Counted from the first letter of the stretch, positions 37,689-47,198 are shown. The stretch: 64,000 nucleotides of DNA from Maribacter sp. BPC-D8 (GCF_035207705.1 NZ_CP128187.1:4278001-4342000); one strand, 5' to 3'. Translations and numbers: made by a program. Notes: a model not told the origin generated them from the sequence alone.

Positions 37689-39053
37689 ATGAAGAAGCTA
37701 TTGTTATCCTCTATAGCGTTTGTTTTTTTACTCACAAGTTGTGGGTCTAAGCAAAAAGGTGAGCTAACTGGAGTCCAGGGAAAAAAATGGTACCCAGAAA
37801 AACCATATGGAATGGAACTTATCCCAAGGGGTTCTTTCATAATGGGTAAGAGTGAAGAAGATCAAGGAAAGTTATTGAATGCGCCGACTAAGACAGTTAC
37901 GGTACGTTCTTTTTACATGGATGATACCGAAATCACGAACAGTGAGTATCGTCAGTTTGTAGAATGGGTAAAGGATTCTATCGTTAGAACCAAGTTAGCC
38001 ATTTTAGCTGATGAGTTAGGTATCGGTCCAGAAGAAGGCGGTATTGGTGACTATGCTTTTAAAGATGCAGATACTACAAGAGCATCTGTATACGATAAGT
38101 ATATGTTGGACAATTACTCAGGTATGGGCGAAACGGGCTACGAAGGTAGAGCGTTGAGCAAAGATGAAGACCTAGTATGGAACACATCAGATTATCCAGA
38201 TGAGTATTATACCGAAATCATGGATTCTATCTATCTATCTGAAGAAGAGTCTTATAACGGTCAGCGTACTATAGATGTTAAGAGTCTTAAGTATAAGTAT
38301 AGCTGGATGGATATCGAGGCAGCTGCACGTGCTTCCGTAAAAGGAAATAAGAGTCGTAAAGACTTCATTCGTACAGAAGAAGTGGAGATATACCCAGATA
38401 CAACAGTTTGGATCAGAGATTTCTCTTATTCTTATAATGAACCAATGCATAATGATTATTTCTGGCATGATGCTTATAGCGAATACCCTGTAGTTGGTAT
38501 CAGCTGGCAACAAGCTAAAGCATTCTGTAACTGGAGAACGAAGTTCAAAAATGATGATAACAAGAGTCGTAGTAGACAATTTGTTAATCAATTTAGACTT
38601 CCAACAGAAGCTGAATGGGAATATGCAGCAAGAGGTGGTATCGAAGGTGGTACGTACCCATGGGGTGGACCATATGTAATCAGTGATACTGGTTGTTTTA
38701 TGGCAAACTTTAAACCACAACGTGGAGATTATGCTGCAGATGCTGCTTTATATACAGTAGAAGCGAAATCTTACGAGCCTAATGATTTTAATATGTACAA
38801 CATGGCCGGTAACGTTTCTGAGTGGACAAATTCAAGTTACGATCCAAGTGCATACGATTATGTATCAACTATGAACCCTAACGGAGGTGACTCATCTAAT
38901 ACAAGAAAAGTTATTAGAGGTGGATCTTGGAAAGATGTAGCTTACTTCTTACAAGTAAGTACAAGAGATTACGAATACGCTGATTCAGCTCGTAGTTACA
39001 TCGGTTTCAGAACAGTACAAGATTATATGGGTGAGGAAGATTCCACACAATAA
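37689..39053 (+). CDS. gldK: Gliding motility / T9SS lipoprotein GldK (PorK)
   Basis: This 454-residue lipoprotein (signal VFLLTSC, Cys19) has a formylglycine-generating-enzyme (SUMF1) fold. GMELIPRGSFIMG starts the domain, FRLPTEAEWEYAARGG and NMAGNVSEWTNSSYDP lie in the middle, and RKVIRGGSWKD closes it. In the type IX secretion system GldK forms, with GldN, the large periplasmic ring attached to the outer membrane. It is the first gene of gldKLMN, with 85 bases to gldL. The catalytic residues of true FGE enzymes are not expected to function here. Confidence 0.96.
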   Translation: MKKLLLSSIAFVFLLTSCGSKQKGELTGVQGKKWYPEKPYGMELIPRGSFIMGKSEEDQGKLLNAPTKTVTVRSFYMDDTEITNSEYRQFVEWVKDSIVRTKLAILADELGIGPEEGGIGDYAFKDADTTRASVYDKYMLDNYSGMGETGYEGRALSKDEDLVWNTSDYPDEYYTEIMDSIYLSEEESYNGQRTIDVKSLKYKYSWMDIEAAARASVKGNKSRKDFIRTEEVEIYPDTTVWIRDFSYSYNEPMHNDYFWHDAYSEYPVVGISWQQAKAFCNWRTKFKNDDNKSRSRQFVNQFRLPTEAEWEYAARGGIEGGTYPWGGPYVISDTGCFMANFKPQRGDYAADAALYTVEAKSYEPNDFNMYNMAGNVSEWTNSSYDPSAYDYVSTMNPNGGDSSNTRKVIRGGSWKDVAYFLQVSTRDYEYADSARSYIGFRTVQDYMGEEDSTQ

Positions 39054-39138
39054 ATAATAATATTAACAGTTTTAGTATAAATTCAAATTCATTTTTTTAA
39101 CCAAATCTTTATTTTTTAAACCTTAAATTAAATTAAAC

Positions 39139-39795
39139 ATGGCACAGTCAAAATCCACAAAAAAATTATTTAACATGGCCTACGGGCTAGGAGCATCAGT
39201 TGTAATTATTGGTGCATTATTTAAAATTCTTCACTGGGAGTTAGGACCATTAAATGGTGGTATTCTTCTAGCGATAGGTCTTATTACAGAAGCATTAATT
39301 TTCGCGATCAGTGCATTCGAACCAGTAGATGACGAATTAGATTGGGCATTAGTATACCCAGAATTAGCAGGCGCTGAAGGTAAAGCACCTAAGAAAGCAC
39401 AAGCTGCAACAGAAGTAAAAGAAGCTGAAGCATCTTTATCTAAGAAATTAGATGATTTATTAAAAGAAGCTGGTGTAGACGCAAGTCTTATGGCAAGCTT
39501 AGGTTCAAGCATTAAAAACTTTGAAGGTGCTGCTAAAGGTATCGCTCCAACAGTTGATGCAATGGAATCTACTAAGAAATATTCTAGTGAAATGGTTCAT
39601 GCTGCCGCTCAAATGGAGTCTTTGAACAGTCTTTATAAAGTACAATTAGAAAGTGCTAGCAAGCAAGCTTCAGTTAATGAAGAAGTTGTTCAAAATGCAA
39701 GTGCACTTAAAGATCAAATGGCATCTTTGTCTACAAACCTTTCTTCATTGAATGGTGTATATGGTGGTATGTTATCTGCAATGAGCAAAAACTAA
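39139..39795 (+). CDS. gldL: Gliding motility / T9SS motor protein GldL (PorL)
   Basis: This 218-residue protein has two N-terminal membrane helices (about residues 13-30 and 36-57) joined by FKILHWELGPLNGG, which includes the conserved Glu of the proton pathway. A long cytoplasmic alpha-helical tail follows (about 60-218) rich in Ala, Ser and Lys. GldL surrounds GldM to form the proton-powered rotary motor that drives gliding and type IX secretion. Spacing to gldM is 55 bases, in the same operon. Confidence 0.96.
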   Translation: MAQSKSTKKLFNMAYGLGASVVIIGALFKILHWELGPLNGGILLAIGLITEALIFAISAFEPVDDELDWALVYPELAGAEGKAPKKAQAATEVKEAEASLSKKLDDLLKEAGVDASLMASLGSSIKNFEGAAKGIAPTVDAMESTKKYSSEMVHAAAQMESLNSLYKVQLESASKQASVNEEVVQNASALKDQMASLSTNLSSLNGVYGGMLSAMSKN

Positions 39796-39850
39796 TTTGG
39801 ATTTTTACCAACCCGAATCAATTATTAATAAAAATCTAAATTAAAAATCC

Positions 39851-41419
39851 ATGGCAGGAGGAAAAAATTCACCACGTCAGAAGATGGTCAACTTAATGTA
39901 TTTGATCTTCATCGCAATGCTGGCATTAAACATGAGTAAAGAAGTATTAGCCGCATTCGGTATAATGAATGAAAAGCTAGAGACTTCAAATGAAAAGACA
40001 ACCGCAAGTAACGATGCGTTCTTGGAAAGTCTTGGAACTAAAGCATCGGAAGATGCTGCAAAGTATGATAAGTTATACAAGAATGCTCAAGAGATTAAGT
40101 CTATGTCTCAAGAGTATTATGATTACTTAGAAGGACTTAAAGTAGGTATGATGGAAGGGATCGAAGATCCTAAAGATTATGCTCGTATGGATATGGCTGA
40201 TTACTTAGATCAGAAATTATTCCAAGGTGAAACTTTATCAGAAGACGGTAAAAAATTCATGAGTAACCTTACTGGTTATAGAGATCAAGTTGCAGCAATA
40301 GTGCCTACAGCCTTAAAGCAATCTGTTATCGATCGTTTCCAAACAGGAGATGAGAACGGTAAAGTTGAAAAGAGAGATGGTACCAAGCAAGATTGGATCA
40401 ACTATCACTATGAAGGATATCCTTTAGTAGCATCTTTAGCAAAATTAACTCAGTTACAAGCTGACGTTAAAATAACTGAAGAAGCAGCGTTGAAATCAAT
40501 GTTAGCAGGTGAGTTAACTGATCAAGTATCTTTAAAGAATTTTGCAACATCATTAGCTGGTTCTAAAACTGCTTTTTATTCTGGTGAAAAAATGTCAGAA
40601 TATGCTAGTAAAATTATCATTAGTAAAACTGATAATTCTTCTACACCAATTAGAGCAGAATTAACTTTAGATGGCAGAAAACTATCAGAAGGTTCTGATT
40701 ATAAATTAGAAGCAGGCGGTGTTAAAATGTTAACAAGTGCTGGAGCTCCTGGAGACCATACTATTGCTGGTATGATTTACTTTAAGCAAGATGGTGAAGA
40801 AGTAGAAGTTCCTGTAGAGAACAAGTTTGCAACAATTACAATGCCAGGTGCTGCTTTGATAGCTGCTGACAAAATGAACGTTGTATATAGAGGTGTTGCT
40901 AACCCAATGTCTATTTCTATACCAGGTATTCCTAATAATAAAGTAAGTGCTTCTGCACCAGGTCTATCTAAAAGTAATGGAAGTAGTTATGTTATGAATC
41001 CAAGAACTGGTAGAACAGTAACGATTAGTGCTTCTGGTACATTGCCAAACGGTAAGCCAGTAGGTTCTAAGGTTGAATTCAGAATTAAAGATATTCCAAG
41101 ACCAGAAGGTTCTGTAAGTAAGCAAACAGGTAGTATTAAACTTCCAAAAAGGAATGTTGAGATTGCTACTGTAGGTGCTGGCTTAGAAGATTTCGATTTT
41201 GATTTGAATCTTGCAGTAAGCGGATTTAAATTCAAAGTACCAGGTCAACCAACTGTTTCAGTAAGAGGAAACAAAATGAATGCTAAGGCTAAACAAGCTT
41301 TATCACGTGCTAAAAGAGGAGATATCGTTCAAATATTTGATATCGAAGCTTATATCACAAACAATAAGAGTTACAAGTTGAAGAAAGTATCTCCAGTAGT
41401 TGTGGAGATTACAAACTAA
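39851..41419 (+). CDS. gldM: Gliding motility / T9SS motor protein GldM (PorM)
   Basis: This 522-residue protein starts with a short cytoplasmic segment (MAGGKNSPRQKMVNLMY), then one membrane helix (about residues 15-35). A long periplasmic shaft follows, made of a helical D1 domain (about 36-215) and beta-rich D2-D4 domains. GldM transmits rotation from GldL to the GldK/GldN ring across the periplasm. Length matches family members (about 510-520). It is the third gene of gldKLMN. Confidence 0.96.
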   Translation: MAGGKNSPRQKMVNLMYLIFIAMLALNMSKEVLAAFGIMNEKLETSNEKTTASNDAFLESLGTKASEDAAKYDKLYKNAQEIKSMSQEYYDYLEGLKVGMMEGIEDPKDYARMDMADYLDQKLFQGETLSEDGKKFMSNLTGYRDQVAAIVPTALKQSVIDRFQTGDENGKVEKRDGTKQDWINYHYEGYPLVASLAKLTQLQADVKITEEAALKSMLAGELTDQVSLKNFATSLAGSKTAFYSGEKMSEYASKIIISKTDNSSTPIRAELTLDGRKLSEGSDYKLEAGGVKMLTSAGAPGDHTIAGMIYFKQDGEEVEVPVENKFATITMPGAALIAADKMNVVYRGVANPMSISIPGIPNNKVSASAPGLSKSNGSSYVMNPRTGRTVTISASGTLPNGKPVGSKVEFRIKDIPRPEGSVSKQTGSIKLPKRNVEIATVGAGLEDFDFDLNLAVSGFKFKVPGQPTVSVRGNKMNAKAKQALSRAKRGDIVQIFDIEAYITNNKSYKLKKVSPVVVEITN

Positions 41420-41483
41420 ATAAATAGAATGATACCGGGTAAGCCTATTGGTCTTGCCCGGTTAATTTTAAAGTGAAGCAAAC

Positions 41484-42371
41484 ATGAATTGGAAAAATGT
41501 TTTAGTAATGGGAGCGGTAACAATGTTACCTTTATCAATGATGGCCCAAGCGAATGTATTGAATGCAAAGAAACCAGATGAGGTTGGTATTCGTACAGAA
41601 GCACAGAAAGCTGTCGATAACGATGCTCCATTAGAATATGGTTATGTAGATGATAGGGATATCCTTTGGTCTAAAACGTTATGGGAATCCATAGATTTAG
41701 ATGAGAGAGTTAATTTCCCATTATATTATCCAACAGATACTATGGATATTGGCCCAGATAGAAGGTCTTTATACCACGTTCTAGTTAAAAATTTAAAAAG
41801 TGGAAAATTAGAAACTTATACAGATTCTTATTTTACACAAAAAAGAACTTTTGGCGATTTAAAAGATGCCTTGCAAATGGTTGATACCTTAGATTATGGG
41901 TATGAGCAAATGAATGCAGGTGAAGCTGTTTCAGAAGAATATATTACTCGTAGAACTATTTCTGCAGCTGATATTGAAGAGTACCATGTAAAAGGAATAT
42001 GGTATTTTGATAAGAGACAGGGAGAATTAAAATACCGTCTTTTAGGTATTGCTCCAGTAGCGCCAGATGTAAACTTTATGGATGATGACAATCCAGATAT
42101 GGTAGAGCTTTTTTGGGTATGGTATCCAGATGCTCGTGCAATGTTGCACGAAGCTAAAGTTTTCAACTCACAGAATTCAGCTCAACCTATCTCATTTGAT
42201 ATGTTGTTAAATGCAAGAAGATTCGATGCCGTTATTTATAAAGAAGATAACGTACAAGGCGATAGAAAAGTAGATGATTACATTTCTGATAATGCTTTGT
42301 TCCAATTATTGGAAGCAAAACGAATTAAAGAAACAATTAGAGATAAGGAACAAGACATGTGGGCTTACTAA
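41484..42371 (+). CDS. gldN: Gliding motility / T9SS protein GldN (PorN)
   Basis: This 295-residue secreted protein has a signal peptide (about residues 1-21, ending SMMAQA). A conserved start, DDRDILWSKTLWESIDLDERVNFPLYYP, matches the GldN/PorN family, and the C-terminal half is mixed alpha/beta (FWVWYPDARAML). GldN forms the periplasmic ring with GldK. It is the last gene of the gldKLMN operon and a terminator follows at 42400. Only one gldN copy is seen; no gldO duplicate follows. Confidence 0.95.
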   Translation: MNWKNVLVMGAVTMLPLSMMAQANVLNAKKPDEVGIRTEAQKAVDNDAPLEYGYVDDRDILWSKTLWESIDLDERVNFPLYYPTDTMDIGPDRRSLYHVLVKNLKSGKLETYTDSYFTQKRTFGDLKDALQMVDTLDYGYEQMNAGEAVSEEYITRRTISAADIEEYHVKGIWYFDKRQGELKYRLLGIAPVAPDVNFMDDDNPDMVELFWVWYPDARAMLHEAKVFNSQNSAQPISFDMLLNARRFDAVIYKEDNVQGDRKVDDYISDNALFQLLEAKRIKETIRDKEQDMWAY

Positions 42372-42399
42372 GCTTACTGAAAATCCAATTCACATAATA

Positions 42400-42428
42400 A
42401 AGACCTGATCGAAAGATCGGGTCTTTTG
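42400..42428 (+). terminator. Terminator of the gldKLMN operon
   Basis: AAGACCTGATC and GATCGGGTCTT pair (one T-G wobble) around a GAAA tetraloop, followed by TTTT. It ends the gld operon 30 bases past gldN. Confidence 0.85.
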
Positions 42429-42458
42429 TTTTTATATCATGTTTTGTGCAATTGTCAT

Positions 42459-42466
42459 TACATTTG
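42459..42466 (+). promoter_or_regulatory. -7 box placing the transcription start on the ATG
   Basis: TACATTTG is followed by exactly four bases (CGCC) and then ATG at 42471. TTG at the usual -33 distance is not clear (a TTTTG lies 12 bases upstream). The geometry suggests a leaderless transcript for the oxidoreductase gene. Confidence 0.5.
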
Positions 42467-42470
42467 CGCC

Positions 42471-43514
42471 ATGGTAGATTATATAGTGGTAGGGTTAGGA
42501 TTGGCGGGTACCGCATTTTGCGAAACTTTGCGTAAAAACAACAAGACGTTTGTAGTTTTTAATGACCAATCGCAAACATCTTCTCGTGTGGCAGGTGGTT
42601 TGTATAATCCTGTTATTTTAAAACGATTTACCCTTTCTTGGCGCGCAGATGAGCAACTGCCTATTGCAACTGATTTTTATACGCAGCTAGAGCAATTTTT
42701 GAATGTAAAGTTTGATGAAAAGCTCAATGTTCTTCGAAAATTTGCATCTATAGAAGAGCAGAACCTTTGGTTTGAAGCTGCTGATAAAGAAAAGCTGAAA
42801 CCATACTTAGATTCGAAATTGGTAAATAATGAGAATACCTCACTTAAAGCACCACATCAATTTGGAAAAGTATTGGAAACAGGTAAGTTAGATACCAAGT
42901 TACTTTTCAATAGCTATGCAAACTGGTTAGAGCAAGAAAACAAGTTATATACAGATACATTTAATTATAGTCAACTTCAAATTGAGAAAGAAACTGTTAG
43001 TTATCAAGATATAAAAGCCAAAAATATAGTCTTCACCGAAGGTTATGGTATGATGCAGAATCCGTATTTCAACCATTTGCCAATGCAAGGGTCGAAAGGG
43101 GAGTATATCGTCATTAAGGCGAAAGCGTTAAAAGAAGCTCAAATAATTAAATCATCCATATTTTTAATTCCGCTAGGCGATGATTTGTACAAAGTAGGAG
43201 CTACGTATAATAGAGGTCAAAAAGACAATTTAACGACTTTAGATGCTAAAAATGAACTTGCGGATAAATTAGATAGCCTTTTAGATTGTGCTTATGAGGT
43301 AGTGGATCACGAAGCGGGTATGCGCCCTACGGTTAAAGATAGAAGACCTTTGGTGGGTAGGCATTCAAAGTATAATAACTTATGGCTATTAAATGGTTTT
43401 GGTTCTCATGGCATTACCATTGCACCTTGGGCGGCTAAATCTCTTTACGAGTATATAGAACATCAAATTCCTTTACTGGAAGAAATGAATATAGAGCGAT
43501 TTGCTACGAATTAA
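42471..43514 (+). CDS. FAD-dependent oxidoreductase (DAO family)
   Basis: This protein of about 347 residues has an N-terminal dinucleotide-binding motif, MVDYIVVGLGLAGTAF, a GG-doublet-like GGLYNP and a C-terminal FAD-contact region (GMRPTVKDRRPLVG, then NGFGSHGITIAPW). It belongs to the D-amino-acid-oxidase / glycine-oxidase superfamily; the substrate cannot be told from sequence. A start at 42426 would include the terminator tail and promoter, so the ATG at 42471 is chosen. It overlaps the convergent DUF983 gene by 11 bases. Confidence 0.87.
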   Translation: MVDYIVVGLGLAGTAFCETLRKNNKTFVVFNDQSQTSSRVAGGLYNPVILKRFTLSWRADEQLPIATDFYTQLEQFLNVKFDEKLNVLRKFASIEEQNLWFEAADKEKLKPYLDSKLVNNENTSLKAPHQFGKVLETGKLDTKLLFNSYANWLEQENKLYTDTFNYSQLQIEKETVSYQDIKAKNIVFTEGYGMMQNPYFNHLPMQGSKGEYIVIKAKALKEAQIIKSSIFLIPLGDDLYKVGATYNRGQKDNLTTLDAKNELADKLDSLLDCAYEVVDHEAGMRPTVKDRRPLVGRHSKYNNLWLLNGFGSHGITIAPWAAKSLYEYIEHQIPLLEEMNIERFATN

Positions 43515-43905
43515 GATTTGTTGAGGTAGCCTTAGCATCGTACTTGATGAATATATTAATCCATATGTTACGAGATACCCTCATAATTACCGGCATAAAT
43601 ACAATAAGGGTGATAATTATAGTAATAAACGCTTCTATTAAGCCAGCGCCTAGAAAAAGATTAGCGATAACAAATGCTGCAACAGCAAAGGCAATTCCGA
43701 CTCCGTAACTCACATACATAGCCCCATAAAAGAACGAAGGTTCTATTTTATATTTTAAGTCACAATGGCTGCATCTTTCATGCATTTTAAAGATTTTGCC
43801 CATATGGTACGGGTTTTTGTCCAAATACATGCTTTCTTCATGACATCTAGGGCAACTTCCTGTTAAAATACTGTAGAGTTTGTTTCCTTTTTTTAACATT
43901 TGCAA
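43504..43905 (-). CDS. DUF983 family zinc-ribbon membrane protein
   Basis: This 133-residue protein has an N-terminal zinc ribbon (GSCPRCHEESMYL at about 18-30 and CSHCDLKYKIEPSFF at about 46-60) followed by two membrane helices (about 63-86 and 92-112). The pattern CPRC-CxxC-FFYGAMYVSYG matches the DUF983 family, whose role is unknown. It is transcribed leftwards and its stop overlaps the end of the oxidoreductase gene on the other strand. Confidence 0.88.
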   Translation of the reverse strand: MQMLKKGNKLYSILTGSCPRCHEESMYLDKNPYHMGKIFKMHERCSHCDLKYKIEPSFFYGAMYVSYGVGIAFAVAAFVIANLFLGAGLIEAFITIIITLIVFMPVIMRVSRNIWINIFIKYDAKATSTNLNS

Positions 43906-44039
43906 AACTTTATACTAAGGTACGATTTTAAGGCATTTTTTATGCCTGATATGTATCATGGCAAATGATAAATTTAACTTAAAAGTTTCTATGATAAAAT
44001 AGATTTTGCTTTTAAGAAAAACTAGAATAATTAGAATTT

Positions 44040-45950
44040 ATGTTAAACGTTCACAACCTATCAGTCTCTTTTGGAGGAGAATATTTATTTCAAGAAATAT
44101 CATTTCGCTTAAATGGAGGGAATAGAGCAGGGCTAGTAGGTAAAAACGGCGCAGGTAAATCAACCTTGTTGAAATTGCTTAACAAGGATATGGCTTTGGA
44201 TACCGGTGTTATTGCAATAGAAAAAGATGTCAAAATTGGTTTTCTTAGACAAGATATAGATTTTGTAGAAGGTCGATCAGTTTTAGAAGAGGCATACCAG
44301 GCTTTTGAAGAGATCAAAGCTTTAGAGCTGCAGTTAGATGATATTAACCATCAATTAGCAGAACGAACCGATTATGAATCTGATATATATAGTCAGTTAA
44401 TTGTAGACCTAAGTGATATTACACACCACTATGAAATTTTAGGAGGATATAATTACCAAGGCGAGACTGAAAAAATACTACAAGGTTTAGGTTTTAGAAG
44501 AGAAGATTTTGACAAGAAGACCGAAACGTTCTCTGGTGGGTGGCGTATGCGTATAGAGCTTGCTAAATTATTATTGCAGACTAATGATGTGTTATTACTC
44601 GATGAGCCTACCAACCACTTAGATATTGAATCTATTATTTGGTTCGAGCAATTTTTGAACAATTATACTGGTGCGGTGGTTATTGTATCTCACGATAAAA
44701 TGTTCTTAGATAATGTTACCAACAGAACTATTGAAATTTCTTTAGGTCGTATTTACGATTATAACAAACCGTATACTGAATACCTGGTATTGAGAAATGA
44801 GATAAAGCAGCAGCAGGTAAACGCTCAAAAGAACCAAGAAAAAGAAATTCAGCAAGCAGAAAGGTTAATTGAAAAGTTTAGGGCGAAATCAACCAAAGCT
44901 TCAATGGCGCAATCTTTAATTAAGAAATTAGACAAAATAGAGCGTATAGAGGTTGATGAAGATGATAATAGCGTAATGAGTCTTCGTTTTCCAATTTCTG
45001 TAATTCCTGGTAAAGTGGTTGTAGAGATAGAAGACCTATCAAAAGCTTATGATGATAATTTAGTGTTGAACGATATCAACCTGCTTATTGAGCGTGATAG
45101 TAAAACTGCCTTCGTTGGTCAAAACGGACAAGGTAAATCTACTCTGGCAAAAATTATTGTAGGGGAGCTTAAATATGACGGACACCTAAAACTGGGTCAT
45201 AATGTACAGATAGGATATTTTGCTCAAAACCAGGCGGAGTATCTTGATGGTAATAAGACCATTTTAGATACAATGATCGATGCCGCAAACGAAAAGAATA
45301 GAAGTAAGGTAAGAGATATTTTAGGTTCATTTTTATTCAGAGGAGATGAAGTAGACAAATATGTAAAAGTACTATCAGGTGGTGAGCGTAACCGTTTAGC
45401 TTTAGCAAAAATGTTGTTGCAGCCTTTTAATGTATTGGTGATGGATGAGCCTACCAACCACTTAGATATTAAATCGAAGAATGTACTTAAGCAAGCATGT
45501 TTGAACTTTGAAGGTACTTTGATTTTGGTTTCTCACGATAGAGATTTTTTACAAGGGCTAACCAACAAGGTATACGAATTCAAAGATCAAAAGATTAGAG
45601 AGTATTTAGGTGATGTAGATTTTTATCTAGAACAACGTAAAGTAGAAAATTTTAGAGCTATTGAGAAGAAGTCGGCAGTTGTTGTAGAAAAGACAAAATC
45701 TAAACCATCAAATTCATTTCAAGATCAGAAGAAACTAAAAAGTTTAAAAAATCAGTTAAGCTCAGTAGAGAGTAAGATCGGTTCGCTTGAAAAAGAGATC
45801 AAAGATATCGACCATAACCTTTTGGTAGATTATGATACCACTATTGCTAAGCCCGATTTTTTCGAAGGTTACCAAGCGAAAAAGAAAAAATTGGAAACAT
45901 TGATGCAGAACTGGGAAACTCTTACAATTGATATTGATGATTTAGCGTAG
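44040..45950 (+). CDS. ABC-F family ATPase (ribosome-associated)
   Basis: This 636-residue protein has two ABC ATPase domains and no membrane helices. Walker A motifs are GKNGAGKST (about residue 35) and GQNGQGKST (about 360). The linker between them (about 240-310) is basic and coiled, and signature motifs are FSGGWRMRIELA and LSGGERNRLALA. A C-terminal coiled coil (about 550-630) resembles the Uup type. ABC-F proteins act on the ribosome, in translation quality control or in antibiotic protection; the specific subgroup cannot be fixed here. Confidence 0.9.
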   Translation: MLNVHNLSVSFGGEYLFQEISFRLNGGNRAGLVGKNGAGKSTLLKLLNKDMALDTGVIAIEKDVKIGFLRQDIDFVEGRSVLEEAYQAFEEIKALELQLDDINHQLAERTDYESDIYSQLIVDLSDITHHYEILGGYNYQGETEKILQGLGFRREDFDKKTETFSGGWRMRIELAKLLLQTNDVLLLDEPTNHLDIESIIWFEQFLNNYTGAVVIVSHDKMFLDNVTNRTIEISLGRIYDYNKPYTEYLVLRNEIKQQQVNAQKNQEKEIQQAERLIEKFRAKSTKASMAQSLIKKLDKIERIEVDEDDNSVMSLRFPISVIPGKVVVEIEDLSKAYDDNLVLNDINLLIERDSKTAFVGQNGQGKSTLAKIIVGELKYDGHLKLGHNVQIGYFAQNQAEYLDGNKTILDTMIDAANEKNRSKVRDILGSFLFRGDEVDKYVKVLSGGERNRLALAKMLLQPFNVLVMDEPTNHLDIKSKNVLKQACLNFEGTLILVSHDRDFLQGLTNKVYEFKDQKIREYLGDVDFYLEQRKVENFRAIEKKSAVVVEKTKSKPSNSFQDQKKLKSLKNQLSSVESKIGSLEKEIKDIDHNLLVDYDTTIAKPDFFEGYQAKKKKLETLMQNWETLTIDIDDLA

Positions 45951-45977
45951 AACTACATTTACTGACATACAGTTTTG

Positions 45978-46007
45978 GTGGTTTCACAACATATTCCCCT
46001 GCTTTCA
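45978..46007. promoter_or_regulatory. Direct repeats with 21-bp period upstream of the first LRR gene
   Basis: GTGGTTTCA (45978-45986) and CTGCTTTCA (45999-46007) start 21 bases apart; the shared core extends to TTTCACAAC at 45982 and 46003. The 12-base gap between 9-base units is the geometry of LytTR-type operators, though the bases match the AgrA/LytTR consensus poorly. A near -7 box CAAATTTG lies at 46061-46068. A CCCCTG/CAGGGG inverted repeat (45996-46001 and 46015-46020) overlaps the second unit. Confidence 0.45.
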
Positions 46008-46111
46008 CAACAAACAGGGGTCAGTGAACGATAAAATTTCAGTTTTCAACGTTATTAGTTCAAATTTGTAGGATAATTCTTAGTATATAGAATTTATCAA
46101 ACCACCATATT

Positions 46112-46987
46112 ATGAAAAAATTATACTATTTAAGTTTCAGTCTATTATTTCTGACAACTGTTTGTTTTGCCGAGGTCTCTAAAAAGGAGAAGAAAGCCTT
46201 AATTGATTTTTACGAAACAACCAATGGTAATCATTGGGTTAAGAAGTGGGATTTAAAAACTCCGGTTTCACAATGGCACGGGGTAACGGTTGTAAATGAT
46301 AAGGTTATCGAAATTAATTTATTCCATAATAATCTAATGGGATCAATTTCTTCACAAATAGGAGATTTAGAAAACCTTAGAGTACTAAATTTAGCATTCA
46401 ATTCATTAACAGGTGCTTTACCTGCAGAAATAGCTAATCTTTCTAATTTAAGAGTTTTAAAATTAGAGATGAATAGGCTTAATGGCGAACTACCAGAAGG
46501 TATTGGTAGTTTAATACAATTAGAAGAGCTTTCAGCTTTCAATAATTTTTTTACAGGTAAAATACCAGCTACGGTAGGAAACCTTACGAGTTTAAAAGTA
46601 TTGAATCTTTCAAGTAATGAGTTTAATGGTGACATTCCAAATTCGTTAGGCTCATTATCTCAATTAGAAACTTTAGGTCTATTTGAAAATAGATTAGAAG
46701 GTGCTATACCAAGAGATATGGGTAAACTAAGCAAGTTGAAAGAATTGGTTTTAGCAAATAATAGATTTGTAGGTGATATACCTAATGAGTTTGCTGACTT
46801 GGCAAGCTTAGAAGTATTTCAAATTCAGAATAATAATTTCAGTTCTTTCAAAGCTTTAGAGTTTTTAGAAACGAAAGAGTATTTGGTTTTTGACTATGAT
46901 AAAGATGATAGAAAATTAGAGTTTAAAGATGTCAACTTCAGTAAAACCAGAATGGCAGATACGAAGTTCGAAGATATAGAAGAGTAA
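46112..46987 (+). CDS. Secreted plant-type leucine-rich-repeat protein (first of tandem pair)
   Basis: This 291-residue protein has a signal peptide (residues 1-20) and a short cap (DFYETTNGNHWVKKWDLKTPVSQWHGV). About eight LRR units of 24 residues follow with the plant-type consensus LxxLxLxxNxLxGxIPxxLG (for example NLAFNSLTGALPAEIANL). The C-terminal cap is charged (DYDKDDRKLEF). There is no T9SS sorting domain. It may mediate protein or glycan contact in the envelope. A paralogue follows 211 bases downstream with its own promoter gap, and each has its own terminator. Confidence 0.88.
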   Translation: MKKLYYLSFSLLFLTTVCFAEVSKKEKKALIDFYETTNGNHWVKKWDLKTPVSQWHGVTVVNDKVIEINLFHNNLMGSISSQIGDLENLRVLNLAFNSLTGALPAEIANLSNLRVLKLEMNRLNGELPEGIGSLIQLEELSAFNNFFTGKIPATVGNLTSLKVLNLSSNEFNGDIPNSLGSLSQLETLGLFENRLEGAIPRDMGKLSKLKELVLANNRFVGDIPNEFADLASLEVFQIQNNNFSSFKALEFLETKEYLVFDYDKDDRKLEFKDVNFSKTRMADTKFEDIEE

Positions 46988-47018
46988 GAGTAGTTTACAC
47001 TTTTAGTTAGTTTGGTGA

Positions 47019-47056
47019 AAGAAAGAGATGTTGAACAGCATCTCTTTCTTGTTTTT
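47019..47056 (+). terminator. Terminator after the first LRR gene
   Basis: AAGAAAGAGATG and CATCTCTTTCTT form a 12-bp stem around an 8-base loop, followed by GTTTTT. Confidence 0.82.
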
Positions 47057-47198
47057 ATACATTATCGCTAGCTATGTATCATAAATGTATTTTTTGCACG
47101 TTATAATAAAAGTACTTTTTACACTAATACAATTAATACCAGTGTAGTTCTGTAAATAGTATGAGTGAAGTTCCCCCAAATAATATAATTTTTTCAGT

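Noticed and set aside
38235..38720. Minus-strand frame of 161 codons inside gldK
   Set aside because: It is antisense to the strongly conserved gldK reading frame and its translation has no domain, signal or family likeness.
47090..47124. TTTTTGCAC and TTTTTACAC before the second LRR gene as a further regulon operator
   Set aside because: The two copies are about 25 bases apart, not 21, and lack the TTTCA core, so they do not fit the pattern seen before the first LRR gene and the RND operon.
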